64,000 bases of DNA from Adiantum capillus-veneris (Eukaryota; Streptophyta; Polypodiopsida; Polypodiales; Pteridaceae): contig CM043963.1 of NCBI GenBank assembly GCA_014529385.2, forward strand, positions 105,010,912-105,074,911. The letters run 5' to 3'. Below are positions 31,316 through 42,409 of this stretch, in pieces. Position numbers and translations under genes: made by a program. The notes beneath the pieces are model-generated. The model ran no database searches and had not been told where the DNA came from. It saw only the letters and a program-made list of their open reading frames with translations. Position 1 is the stretch's first letter. The number at the start of each line of letters is the position of its first letter.

Positions 31316-33344
31316 CACAACAAGAAGATTTTGCTCTCTCCAGAGCGCTATCTAGATATGTCTTTTCATCTTCATGTTCTCCATCTCCTTGTTCTTTGTG
31401 TGAGTTTGCTTTATCTTCTTGTGTGTACTTTGCATGGTTGTGTGCTAATCATTTTTATGTTTTTGCACGCGCGCGTAAAGTTTTAAGGCAATTTTCGTGT
31501 CCAAAACTTGGACAAACATATTCAACATTCCGAGAAAATTTCTAGTAGGTGTCCTGAGGTTTTACCCCCCTTTCAGAGTTGTTTATACCCTTAGAATTTT
31601 GTTTTGAGCATCATAGCAGAAGATAGTTTTCAGCCATACAAAAAATCTTCCTGTGTGTATCGTACAGAAACATGTATTGGTGTGGAGTTTAAAATTCCAC
31701 ATGCATGATGGATTGTAGATACAAAGAAAGCTGTGTTTTAGAAATCTTGTGCAGAGGAAGTTTCCATTAGTTGTTTGATACATTGGGTGTGTAGATCTAG
31801 TTGTACACATGGTGCGGATTTATTGTTATATGTATAAGGACACAACAAGGAAGCAAGTGTGGTTCTTCTATTCTTGATGTACTTTTCAATGAGTATATGT
31901 TGGATCGTATAAACTCCTCTCTTTGGTTTTCCTTGGTCAAACAAGTACTTGCTATAAGAATTTGTGAGATTATGTGGTTGGCTTGGAGATTCAATCGTTG
32001 AGTGTTGCTCTAACCACTCCGCAAAGAGATAGTGTGAGTACTATTGTAGCACCTATTGTTGTTGAGACACTAGAGAAAAAGAGCTGGGACTAGCATGATG
32101 CACTTGCTTTTGGTATCATTTTGCTAACATATAAAAGATCTATTGTGCCATAAATAAAGACATACTTTGATTTTTGGTTTAAATACACATAAACACTTAA
32201 TTTTTCACTTAAGAAAGCCTTGAAATATGAGGGATTTTTTAATCTTCTTTGTTTGATTTTTTTGGAGATTTTATATCCCCCTTGTTGTTTTTAAGTATAT
32301 ATTTTGGATTTGGCATGCTTGATAGCAAGAATTTATGATTCTTTTGTCGAAGTTTGTAGCTTCTTCTTTGTAAAGGCTTCTCCTTCTGGTGATGCTCATG
32401 TTTTTTAAAAAGCAAAGAAGAGGTCAACAATCTACTCTTGCTAATCAATCTTAATTTGTTCTAATTGGTTCAAGTCGTACAGGTTCACTCACTCCCTCAC
32501 ATAGTAAACTTGCTCCCATCAGTCCTCACTTTCAAGCATTTAGGATACGTGTGTCAATGGTGCCTTTACAGAGAGTTATTGTTCCCCCTAGAGATATGCT
32601 TGCTACCTCTTGTAAATAAAAAAAAGCATCAACTCATGATGTTCAAATCCTTTGGGAGCATGTACGACACAAGAAGCCTAAGAGTCATGCTTCGTCAATT
32701 CGAGTAGGTGTTTTTGGGCACAATCAAACAATTATTGAACCTCTTATTTCTTTATGCCGTTGATGATAAAGGTCCCAACAATGAGGAAATCTTTTACAAA
32801 GTGGTGGGTTGTCTTGTTGATGTTAGAGAAAATACCTCGCAAGATATCTTATATTATCTTCTAGAAAGGAAAGAAAAATAAATTGTGAATGACAAAGAGA
32901 AGAAATATGCTTTCAAACTTGCTTCATAATTTTAGTTTTTAGTTTTGTTTATGAAGCTTTGTTACAAAAGTAGAGATAATCTTGTTAACTTTTTTGTAAA
33001 TTAGATGTAAAATTTACGGTTTGTAGATTATAAACCTATTTTTAATTTGTATTTTTCATTACAATAGTGAAATCATAAAGTTTATGTTTCATTAATTGGT
33101 CAAAAATTGATGTGATTATGGGAATGTAAATTTTTTGAGCTAAATATGTGATTGGAAATTCAAATTCTCCATTGTTTTCTAGATCTTGTATTGTATAATG
33201 AAGCATGGCGTAGAAATTTTAAGATTTTCTAGCCATAAATGTTTTTAACAAAAACTTGCAAGCTTAAATGCTCATTTTTTGAGTTTTTTGGACTATTTTT
33301 TGTTTTTTTGTGGAAATCAAAACTACACCTCATGCCCTGTTGTA
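31316..33344. other. AT-rich DNA without recognisable genes
   Basis: Only short, interrupted frames. No TIR, LTR or protein motif was identified. Confidence 0.45.
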
Positions 33345-34121
33345 ATTTTTGATGACCGAGTGTTCATGGCTATACTTATCGGCAACGAAGATCTTTCCAT
33401 GTACTTTAAGTAGCAAGGGACTTTTAGGTCTTCCCTCAATGATTTCAAAAGGTGATTTTCCTGTAGAAGTATGGATAATGTTATTGTACGCATACTCCAC
33501 AAGAGGTAAGTACTTTTTCCATTATGAGCGTTGATCTACTTCTGTAACATAAGTCTTTAGTAGATCAAGTATCGTAAGATTAGCTATCTCAATTTGGCCA
33601 TCCATTTGTGGGTGATAGGCCGAAGAGAAATTCAATCTTGTAACTAGATTTTCAGAGAGACCTTTCCAGAAATTACTGGTCATTCTAGGATCTTTATTTG
33701 ACACGATGGATGTTGGCAATCCATGGTGTTTGAAAATCTGAGATATGAAGAGAGTTGCCATTGGGTGTGCCCTTAATAGTCTTTTTGACAGGAATAAAGT
33801 GTGCTTGCTTGCTAAACCTGTTGACTATTGTCCATATTCCCGTATTCCCATGGATAGAATTGGGTAATCCAAAGATGAAATCCAGGGATATACTCTCCCA
33901 TGGTGAATTTGGGATAGGCAATTTATGGAGTAATCCAAGTTGCTTCCCTCTATCATACTTGGTCTTTTGGCATACTACACATTTTGAAATATACTCTTGT
34001 ATGTCCACTTTCATGGTAGGCCAAGAAGTACGTTTCTACTCCTTGAAGAGTAGATTGAATGCCTCTATGCCCCGCATAGAGAGGAGCATGGGATTCATAC
34101 ATGACTTTTTCACAAAGGGAG
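33345..34121 (-). pseudogene. Ty3/gypsy integrase, C-terminal two thirds
   Basis: Contains the end of the zinc-binding region (CVVCQKTKYDR), the catalytic core start (PWESISLDFIFGLP), the conserved D in SIVSNKDPRMTSNFW, the YHPQMDGQIEIAN stretch and LVEYAYNNIIHTSTGKSPFE. The two main pieces are in different frames. The upstream part of the zinc region lies at 37550, beyond the copia insertion. Truncated near 33345 after IFVADKYSHEH. Confidence 0.9.
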
Positions 34122-34313
34122 TGTTAGGTAAAGGCGGTGTGCCTCATCGTGCTTTGTCAGTGACCGTCGGCCAGTGTCCGGCTGCCCACATTTATCTCCT
34201 TATTCTTTATACATGCAAAGAACAAGGAGCTCTCATTCATTCTCACATTGTGCTCATATAGTGAGATTTGGGAGCTCCACCCACATTCTGCATTCTCTCT
34301 CTCTCTCTCTCTT

Positions 34314-34389
<76 letters not shown>

Positions 34390-34432
34390 CCCTTCTCACT
34401 CTCCGTACACGCACCGCATTCGCACACTCACA
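34122..34432 (+). repeat. Copia 5' LTR with expanded (CT)n tract
   Basis: 311 bp against 205 bp for the 3' LTR. The difference is mostly a (CT)n run at about 34296-34387 that is only a few units long in the other LTR. Confidence 0.95.
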
Positions 34433-34434
34433 AC

Positions 34435-34446
34435 TGGTATCAGAGC
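34435..34446 (+). promoter_or_regulatory. Copia primer-binding site
   Basis: TGGTATCAGAGC, the site complementary to plant initiator tRNA-Met, two bases after the 5' LTR. Confidence 0.95.
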
Positions 34447-36189
34447 GCATGGTGATCGCGGAGAGCACGATGGCTTTGAGAGCTTTGAGATGATAGCTCG
34501 CTTGCTCTCGGTGGTGAAGAGATCAAGAAAGCTTGGAAGCTTTGTGAGAATGCAATGGGAGCTTGTGAGCTCAATTGAGAGTGATGTATGCTCTTGTGGA
34601 AGCTCAGTAAGGAGTGTGGAAGATTGTGTGTAAGTGAAGGTGCTGTCCTAAAAATTGTATGCACAGCAACACTGTTTTCAGATTTGTTTTTCTCCTTGTA
34701 GAAGACAGATCTGAACATTGTGTCTACCTCACGAATCCGTTTCGACGTGGTCTATAACTTTGCAGAAGAAACTTTGTGCAAATTCCTCACCGTTTTGCCG
34801 AGATTCAGCTCAGATTGACTGTATACAGAAATTGTAGGTTTTCTGTTTTCGCATAGTGTACGAGTTTGATGCACTTTTGGAAGCGCGGAAGGTGCTCAAA
34901 GTTAGGTGCATAAATGCTGAGCTGAACATGCAATTTTAGCTTGTGCAGAGCTTGTGGTTTGAGGGTTTTTGGTAGATTTGGGCAACGAAGTACGGAGGCG
35001 TTTACACACCATTGAAGTGGTCTCTAGAGAGACACGGTTTTGGGAGTACACAGGTGGAGCTTCTTTCACACAGGTTTCACACGATACTTTGGTAGTGATT
35101 TTGTGCTTGTATTCATGGTCTTTGCGGATGGTTTGCATATGGTGATGGCACATGGTTGATGCCCATTGTACATGCATTTTGGCGAGCACTTTCAAGTGCC
35201 GGTGAGCTCTCTTGAGAGCATTGTTTTCTCTTTTGGCGCTTGCTTATGTGCGGTCACTTCGTTGATGTACATTGAGTACGGACTGCCATTGTATGTGAAA
35301 ATGTGGAGCTATTTTGGCATTTCTACTCATTGGCATTGAGTAGTGTTATGGTTTATGATAGAGATTGTACTTGAGTTTTTGCTCATTTTTCAGGGGAAAC
35401 TCTGTTGGATTTTTCCCACATTCTCACCATGGTTTATGACTATTCATAGTTTTCTCTCTGATGGTATAGTGGTCCATATATTCCCACTTTGTTTGAGTGA
35501 TCGAGTGTTTACTCTCACTTTGACAGGTTTTGTCAGTTTGGACACAGTTTGGTGTTCTTGTACCCACTCTCACAGGAGTGAGGAGTTGTGTATGCTACGG
35601 TTTTCTGGCACATTGTTCATTCATTGACACATTTTGGTAGCAATTTTTCACTCACATATGTATGTCATTTGTGGCACCATTGAGTGATACTCCGGCTAGA
35701 GTGGTTTGGCTGTGTGTATGACTTTGTGAGGTGATTCCGGATGAGTACATTCCCGGATTGGCCATTTGGAATTTGTTATAATCTCCATTGTGATTTACTA
35801 ATGAGTTTTTTGCTCCAGTTACAGAGGAGACTCTGTCAAAATTTTGCCAGATATGCATGCCTATTATAGAGGCTAGTGAGCTTGACCATTTTCTCACCTT
35901 CTTTGCTTGAGACAGTGGTTTGCTCTTGGGTAGGAGAGTCTTGTGATCTCGAGCATTGTTTTCCATAGTTTTGGCATGGATATGGAGATACTTTAGGTTA
36001 GAGATGGTTCTCACTCATGATCACGACTCACATGTTGGCACTGCGGCCACGATGGGCATATTAGGCGTCATTGCTTCATATGTATGAGACAACGAAAGAG
36101 GCAGATGCATGGTGCTACTATCAGGACATATGCTAGAGAGTATGTATGTGATGGGCATGTCACTTTTGAGTCTAGCTTGCCTTCAGACT

Positions 36190-37190
36190 ACTTTGTGTCT
36201 TGGGATAGCACATTGTCTATGCGTTTTCGACTAGACGAGCGTGTAGTTTTTCATGTGATACCACATCGTGATCTATTTTTCTCTTTCTCTAGTGGGAGAC
36301 TTGGTTGTGTGCAGTTTGCTGATGGTTTAGCATATGACATAGAGGTGCTGGAGATGTATGCATGTCTTTACCTAGTGGTGCATTGCTTACGGTACGAGAT
36401 GTACATTATGTACTAGGACTCAACCAAAGTCTCATTTTAGTGCGTCAATTGCAGAGTAGTGGACATTGTACTGCTTGGAGAGCAGTCATTTAAGATGCAT
36501 TGGGGATCACTGGTGATAGCCAAATGTGGTAGGAGTTGTATGGTATACCCTTTGCATATTTTTGACACACGAGGCCGTGTAGTCTCTGTGTATTTGCAGC
36601 CATGTTTGGAGTGAGAGACGAGGCATGTCTCTTTTGTGGATGTGTTGCATGGAGAGCAGGTTGTGCATTTGTCTTATGGTGAAGCTCATGTAGACAGTGG
36701 TATCTTTGGGGATGCACAACTTGGTCAATCATCAGTTGAGGTGACATCAATTGAGCCAGCGACCGATGCATTGTTCTATGATGTGTCTAATACATTTGAG
36801 GGTGACAATATCCTTCAGACAACTATGTGTGATTGCAGTGGTGTTGATTTTTCAAATTTGCAATTATTCTCAATAGATATGCCTTTGCGAGAATGATGCT
36901 GACATGGTGATGCATAGTCAGGTGGTTCCATGGCGAGGATGCATATGGAACTGGTTGATGACAGGGATAGGTTGGCACACATTGTGCATGTTTCATTGGC
37001 TTTCGGGTCTCTCATGTCTGACCTTTTGGTCTCAAGACCTGATCTTACTTATGTGGTTGGTGCATTTGCAGTGGGAGTTGTCAGTTGTGCGATGGCTGAC
37101 ACTGGCATTGTGCATTATGGATCCATGTAGGTCATCAGTCGATACCTGCATCAATAGTGTCATCGTGGATCTAGCCCTAGTGGTATGCAT
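36190..37190 (+). pseudogene. Copia pol remnants (protease, GAG-pre-integrase, RT end)
   Basis: FHVIPHRDLFFSFSSGRLG at about 36252-36310 matches the copia protease flap region. KMHWGSLVIAKCGRS near 36500 matches GAG-pre-integrase. MELVDDRDRLAHI...FGSLMSDLLVSRPDL and VGVVS (about 36948-37090) match the RT to RNase H connection. The integrase and RT catalytic core are missing between them. Several frames and stops are involved. Confidence 0.7.
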
Positions 37191-37344
37191 GTTGCATCTA
37201 CACTAGAGCGGTTACAGATGCACTCACGTGTTTGGAGTGAGCCAGTAGGCATAGGTTGAGAGCCGTCTCCTCTCACCTCTTGTATATACTAGTTGTAGGC
37301 TAGTCTTCTCGCCACTTATCGACAAACAGTCTTTAGTGGAAGAA

Positions 37345-37549
37345 TGTTAGGTAAAGGCGGTGTGCCTCATCGTGCTTTGCCCATGACCGCCGGCCAGTGT
37401 CCGGGCGCCCACATTTATCTCCTTATTCTTTATACATACAAAGAATAAGGAGCTCTCACTCATTCTCACATTGTGCTCTGAGATTTGGGAGCTCCACCCA
37501 CATCCTGTGTTCTCTCTCTCTGCAGACGCACCACATTTGCGCACTCACA
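37345..37549 (+). repeat. Copia 3' LTR
   Basis: 205 bp, matching 34122-34432 apart from the CT tract and point changes. Preceded by a short AGTGGAAGAA purine run that can serve as PPT. Confidence 0.94.
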
Positions 37550-37925
37550 GGGAGTGGGTAATACATAGCCTATTGCCGTGGAGAAGATAACCATCCTGCA
37601 AGGTGAATGGCTCCTCTTTCTTCCCCAAAGCAAGGGCTGACATTATGTCTCTAAAGTCAGGGTCAGCAGCATACTCATCTATCATAGAAGATAGATCATT
37701 GTGAGTGGCTATAGACACCACATTAAGTTTTGGTCGTCGTCGTGAAAGTGCATCAGCCACTTGATTGTGCTCACCAGCAATGTGAGCAATATGAAAATAA
37801 AACTGCGAAAGAAAATTTTCCCACCTCATTTGTTTCTTGGAAAGCTTGGTTTTCATCATGAAGTACTTGAGACTATGATGTCTGTTCATAAAATGAATGA
37901 AGCCTTCGACTCTCATATGCTATGG
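37550..37925 (-). pseudogene. Ty3/gypsy RNase H end and integrase zinc region start
   Basis: HHSLKYFMMKTKLSKKQMRW and AGEHNQVADALSRR are classic gypsy RNase H C-terminal motifs, followed by a spacer and the DGYLLHGNRLCI start of integrase. Compared with the family, about 30-40 residues of RNase H are missing at the junction with the next piece (around 37925). Confidence 0.9.
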
Positions 37926-39395
37926 CATGCCCTTCTTGAAGCAAGACTGCTCCAAGAGGCAATCACCACAAGCATCACTTTGGACCTCAAATGGCTTTGA
38001 GAGATCCAAAAGCATGAGGACTGGTTGGGACGTAAGCTTCTCTTTGAGCTTGTCAAAAGCATTTTTCTCCTTAGCAGTCCATGAATACTTAACGTTCTTC
38101 TTCGTTAAGTCATGTAATGGTCCTGCTATTTGAGAAAATTTTGCTATGAAGCGTCTATAGTATGCACACATACCAATAAAGCTTCTTAGATCATGTAGAT
38201 TCCTTGGATTAGGCCATGCTTTTATTACCTCTAACTTTGATGGATCCATATGGATACCATCTTGAGAGATAATATGACCTAAGTCATTAAGAAGAGAATG
38301 GAGTCTATAGGAGGGCCTCTTTATTTGGTAGTTTAAAGAAGTCAAACCTTTAGTAAGAAAGTAATCAAAGGACAGCTTTTGAATTCAAACAGGCAAAATG
38401 GCTAGTTTATTTGAATTCTAAGTTTCCCTCCAAAGTGGAATTTAAAATCTAGCGGGTAAAACCATATCATGTAGCATATCTATGGAAAAAGCTAGACACA
38501 TAGGATTGCAACTCTATGATCTCCGCTCAAATCAAAGAACATATGTGGGAGTTGTGAAAGGCCTAAATTCTTAAAATTATCCACCTTCTTTTTGGGGGCG
38601 AAAGTGTATTCTTTGACCACTCTTACAAATCTCTTACACACTCACCATTCTTGCACACATGGCGTACACCTATTTGTCAAAATGATTATCACCTCCATAA
38701 GTTCATGGAAAATAAAGAGGCCCTCCTACAACCCATTCTCTTCCTAATGATTGAATCTCTTGAAGTTAAATTTCACTTTTCTTTTGGTTGAGAAAAAGCT
38801 TGTTCTCCCTCAATGCTTGAAAAATCACTTGGAGATGTTGCTTGTGTTCCTCCAAGGACTTGGAGTACATGATGATATCATCAAAGAACATTCCCGTGAA
38901 TTTGCGATAGGGTCTAAATATTTTCTCCATTAATCGATTGAACGTGGTTGGTGCATTAGTCAAACCAAAAGGCATGACTAGATATTCATAAAGACCAAAC
39001 ATTGTACGAAACATGATCTTTAGGATTTTCTCCATTAATCGATTGAACGTGGCTGGTGCATTAGTCAAACCAAAAGGCATGACTAGATATTCATAAAGAC
39101 CAAACATTGTATGAAACACGATCTTTAGGATATCTTCATCCACTATCCTTATTTGATGATAGCCACTTCTAAGTTCAATCCTATTGAAGTAGGTAGCCTT
39201 GTAGCTTATTAAACAGATCTTCTACCGGAGGCACGGGAAATCTATCTTTGATAGTGATATGATTTAGTGCTCGATAGTCCACACACATACGGTATGCACC
39301 ATCTTTCTTTTGCACTAAAAGGACTGGAGAACAAAAGGGAGAGGAGCTAAGCCTCACCATCCCGTTGTCTATCGATTCTTGTACTTGCCTCATGA
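37926..39395 (-). pseudogene. Ty3/gypsy reverse transcriptase
   Basis: From the N-terminal side: SSPFCSPVLLVQKKDGAYRM and ALNHITIKDRFPVP (39181-39393), FGLTNAPTTFNRLMEK and the catalytic FFDDIIMYS (38830-39143), then after the MITE LGHIISQDGIHMDPSKLE and RSFIGMCAYYRRFI (37926-38290). A 105-bp in-frame tandem duplication repeats the FGLYEYLVMPFGLTNAP block (38921-39130). Frameshifts occur near 39145 and 38755. Inactive. Confidence 0.92.
38291..38744. mobile_element. Tourist/Harbinger-like MITE in the RT gene
   Basis: 454 bp with terminal inverted repeats of about 40 bp (GGAAGAGAATGG... and a shared GGAGGGCCTCTTTATTT) and a TAA/TTA 3-bp duplication at 38288-38290 and 38745-38747. No coding capacity. 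It interrupts RT between the QKKSE and NDLGHIIS motifs. Confidence 0.82.
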
Positions 39396-39896
39396 TCTCC
39401 TCTTGTTGAGCTTGGGAAACTTGATAAGGAGGCTTTTAGGCAGTGAGCTTCCTGGTAGGAGCTCAATTCGATGGTCATCATCCCCTCGTTTTGGAGGTAA
39501 GTCCATAGGGATATCATCGATGAACACATCTTGGAATCCTTTTAGAAAATTAGACACGTCTAACTCTTCTTGATTCCTATCATTTACATTTGATGAAACA
39601 TTAGGATCTTTTAGAGACTCTTTGATAAAAATCATGTACGCAAAAACTGAGCTCTTCATTGATTTATCAAAAGCTGGAGGATTTGCAAGTGGTATAGTAT
39701 GAACAGACTCACTAGCATCTATATACATGCTCTTTCCCCTGTAGGTGAAGTAGATTCTCCTTTCTGGGAACTTCATGTTAACAACCATGCGGTTGAACCA
39801 TGGTGCCCCTAGGATAGCATCCTCATGGTTGAGAGGAGAGATGAAAAAGTCTTCTTTGTCGACATAGCTTTGGACATGAAGCCTCAACTTTCCAAT
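39390..39896 (-). pseudogene. Ty3/gypsy protease C-terminus and linker to RT
   Basis: HEDAILGAPWFNRM is the retropepsin C-terminal ILG motif, followed by a linker with LPPKRGDDDHRIELLPGS, a typical region just before gypsy RT. The upstream half is separated by the MITE at 39897-40143. Confidence 0.85.
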
Positions 39897-40143
39897 CTCG
39901 GGGAGGTCACCTAATAAAAATGTAACCTATCACGTGAGTTCAATAGAAGGGTATTTAAAGTTCTTGAAACTTATAGAAATATATATACAGAAGGGCATTA
40001 TTTTTTCAAATTTGAAAAAAACTTACAGATTATAAAAGAAAAGAGTATATTATATTCCTAAAAAAATTCACAGATAAGGGTTTTTACAAACATGTTTTGA
40101 ACGCACGTGATATGGTAGTTTTACACATAGTGAACCCCCCGAG
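39897..40143. mobile_element. MITE with CTCGGGG termini, copy 1
   Basis: 247 bp. The left end CTCGGGGAGGTCACC and right end GTGAACCCCCCGAG are inverted. A perfect 8-bp duplication TTTCCAAT flanks it (39889-39896 and 40144-40151). Nearly identical to 43786-44043 in the same orientation. Superfamily uncertain; 8 bp favours hAT. Confidence 0.9.
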
Positions 40144-40151
40144 TTTCCAAT

Positions 40152-40385
40152 CAAGGGAGTAACAGAGGCTTGCTATCCCTTGAAAGCTGTGTCAGTCGTT
40201 ATAGTATCTCCCATCTCAAAAGCTTGAATGCCCAACTTGGTGGCCAACTCCATCGATATGAAGTTGTGAGTAGAGCCAGGGTCAAACAAGATGAAGGCAT
40301 CATGCTCCCTTACCTTTTCCCAAGCATAGGAGAGAGCTACCTTTCCCCATGCCTCACTCAATTTGGAGTTGTCTATCAAACATCA
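40152..40385 (-). pseudogene. Ty3/gypsy protease, catalytic half
   Basis: ILFDPGSTHNFIS carries the active-site loop with DPG in place of DSG/DTG, followed by LATKLGI. The gypsy sequence stops near 40385, where the palindrome array begins. Confidence 0.85.
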
Positions 40386-40539
40386 AAGTAATTTTGGCTA
40401 ATTGCACTTGAAACAAAACTCAAAATAGTTTCCATGACACAGGAACTTTGGCTTGTACCTTGGTATCTAGAAGGTATTTGTAGCCTAAACTTGAGATTTG
40501 ATGTGTACTCAAGTATGTCTACAAACTCATTAAGTCAGA

Positions 40540-42110
40540 TATCCCCACTATGCAGAGGTACATGGATCACAATCCATGACCCCCTATGAAAATTTTACTC
40601 CAAATTTTGATAGTATGTAGACAAGGTCATATGTAGGCTCTGTACCAATTCTCATCAAATTTTGAGGTTGGGGGACATGGATCGCGATCCATTTTCAACC
40701 ACATCTTGACCTGATCTCTTCATAGCTTGTTACTAGCTATGTCCACAAGCTAAATTGCAAAACTTTTGGATTTAGACTTGTTTTAATAGGTTACATGGCC
40801 AACACTAGGTCTGCAATGTGGTTTTCAGTATGTTATCTATTTTGCTCCCTTTTGACCCAAATTTGTTGATTTTTTTCCAAAATTGGACTTGGGAATATGT
40901 TTCCTTGTGTATGCAGTACTGATCTTGAAACTTTTAGGTCAACCTATCACTATGGGAACATGGATCACGATCCATGTTTGGAGGCCAAATTGACTTTTTT
41001 TTGTACCATCGCAATCAACATGATTAGTAGGTCCAATGGCATCAAATTTTTTGAAAATAGACCTCTAGATTGAAAATAAGGTTAGTTCTGGCACTTTGTC
41101 ATAATGCTTGATAGTTCTAGGATTTTGACTTGGCTTTTGGCTTGGTTTTTGATATCCAAATTCAGTTTTGAAAAGACCACTAGACTCCTTGTGATGTGCT
41201 CTAGCTATGGTAATGGTTTAGTCTCAGTCTGTGATAGGGGGACATGAATCGCGATCCATGTACCCTTGTGTCAAAAGGTGATGTAACTTCACGCAAAACT
41301 TGTCCTTAGTCCATTGATCCCTGCTATATGGTTTTTGTATGATTTGGACTTGATTAGGTCAATCAAAAGTAAATCCCTAGGTTTGCTTTAATTGTTTTTG
41401 TCTTTGAATAAATTTTTGCCCTTTTAATCCACTTTTAGAACTTTTTTGACAAACCTACTCTAGGGACTTTCGTTCATAATGGTCTTTGCTACATGTTGGT
41501 ATAGTCTATGTACAAAAAATTCAAATGGAGTCATGGATCGTGATCCATGTTCCACCACTTTTGGACTTGATCTTTGGTGAGTTGATAGGTTATGATGTTT
41601 GTAGCTTGCTTCACAAAAAGTTCTGAATTTGGATCAGTTTTGTCCAACCAAAGGCAAATTCTACAATCTGTTGCTGTGACAATTTTGACAATGTTGTGTT
41701 TTTGGCTCTTTTGGCCACTTTTTGCAAATTTTTTGCATATGGTTTTTCTATGTCTCAGCTCCCTATTGCTCAAATCTTAGCCAAAAATCTTGATGGGGGA
41801 CTTGGATCGCCATCCACGTTCCATCAGATCTAAATACTAAATTAGGTATGTTGATTACTTGCAGTGTCAATAGTCTACTCCACCACTTATTTTTGGATTT
41901 GAACAACTTTTTAATAGTCAAAAGCAAGTTTTTCTACTATTTGCCCTGCAGATTTTGACTAGTTTTGCTATTTTGACCAACTCTTTTTTTGTTTTTTGCT
42001 ACGGTACCTATTGGGAAAGTTGTTCCAAATGGTATCAGCTACCTACTGGTCAAATCTTAGTTCAAGATGGTCAAGGGGGACATGGATCACGATCCATGTT
42101 TCACCACATC
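40540..42110. repeat. Array 1: about 285-bp degenerate tandem units with a 20-bp palindrome
   Basis: ACATGGATCRCGATCCATGT or close variants at 40560, 40675, 40958, 41242, 41530, 41800 and 42080. Spacing after the second is 270-288 bp. Sequence between palindromes is clearly related but diverged (for example CCACCACTTTTGGACTTGATC against AACCACATCTTGACCTGATC). No coding frame. Confidence 0.88.
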
Positions 42111-42300
42111 CGAACATGAAATTTAGTCAATAGTATGCCTACACTATGTGTATATCATATTTTCAATTCTTTTTTGATTGGATCCCAAAAGATTGAAAAT
42201 CCCCAAGTTTTGTGTCTAAAATGCCTGTTTTGCTGTTTTTGCCCTATCAACCAATTCTGAACCTATCCTTGAGATCAACATGGAACATGAATTTTCCAAG

Positions 42301-42346
42301 GAGATATACAATCTCTATATGGGGATATACAATCTCTATATGGGGA
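42301..42346. repeat. 22-bp direct duplication at the array/gag-pro junction
   Basis: GATATACAATCTCTATATGG occurs twice in a row just before the plus-strand protease fragment. Confidence 0.85.
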
Positions 42347-42409
42347 TGCCAGGTCTGTAGCATCTAAAAAGAGCAAGTCACACTCTCTACAGACTTTGCC
42401 ATCTTTCAT

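Larger units (their letters stand above)
34122..37549 (+). mobile_element. Internally deleted Ty1/copia retrotransposon
   Basis: LTRs at 34122-34432 and 37345-37549 both start TGTTAGGTAAAGGCGG and end CACTCACA. Flanking GGGAG at 34117-34121 and 37550-37554 is a perfect 5-bp duplication. The interior of 2.9 kb has a PBS but only remnants of protease, GAG-pre-integrase and the RT/RNase H junction, so it cannot move by itself. It split the gypsy integrase gene. Confidence 0.95.
33345..40385 (-). mobile_element. Decayed Ty3/gypsy pol region with three later insertions
   Basis: Minus-strand order is protease, RT, RNase H, integrase, as in Ty3/gypsy. The remnant is cut at both ends and no LTR of its own is visible. 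It is interrupted by a copia element (34122-37549), a TTA-flanked MITE (38291-38744) and an 8-bp-TSD MITE (39897-40143). Reading across the insertions restores the order of domains. Confidence 0.88.

Noticed and set aside
31124-31318. Minus-strand frame of repeated Tyr/Thr/Leu text
   Set aside because: Pure product of the 31-bp tandem repeat with no coding support.
34157-34633. Several overlapping open frames rich in Ser-Leu or Arg-Glu
   Set aside because: They read through the (CT)n tract of the copia LTR and exist in all frames on both strands.
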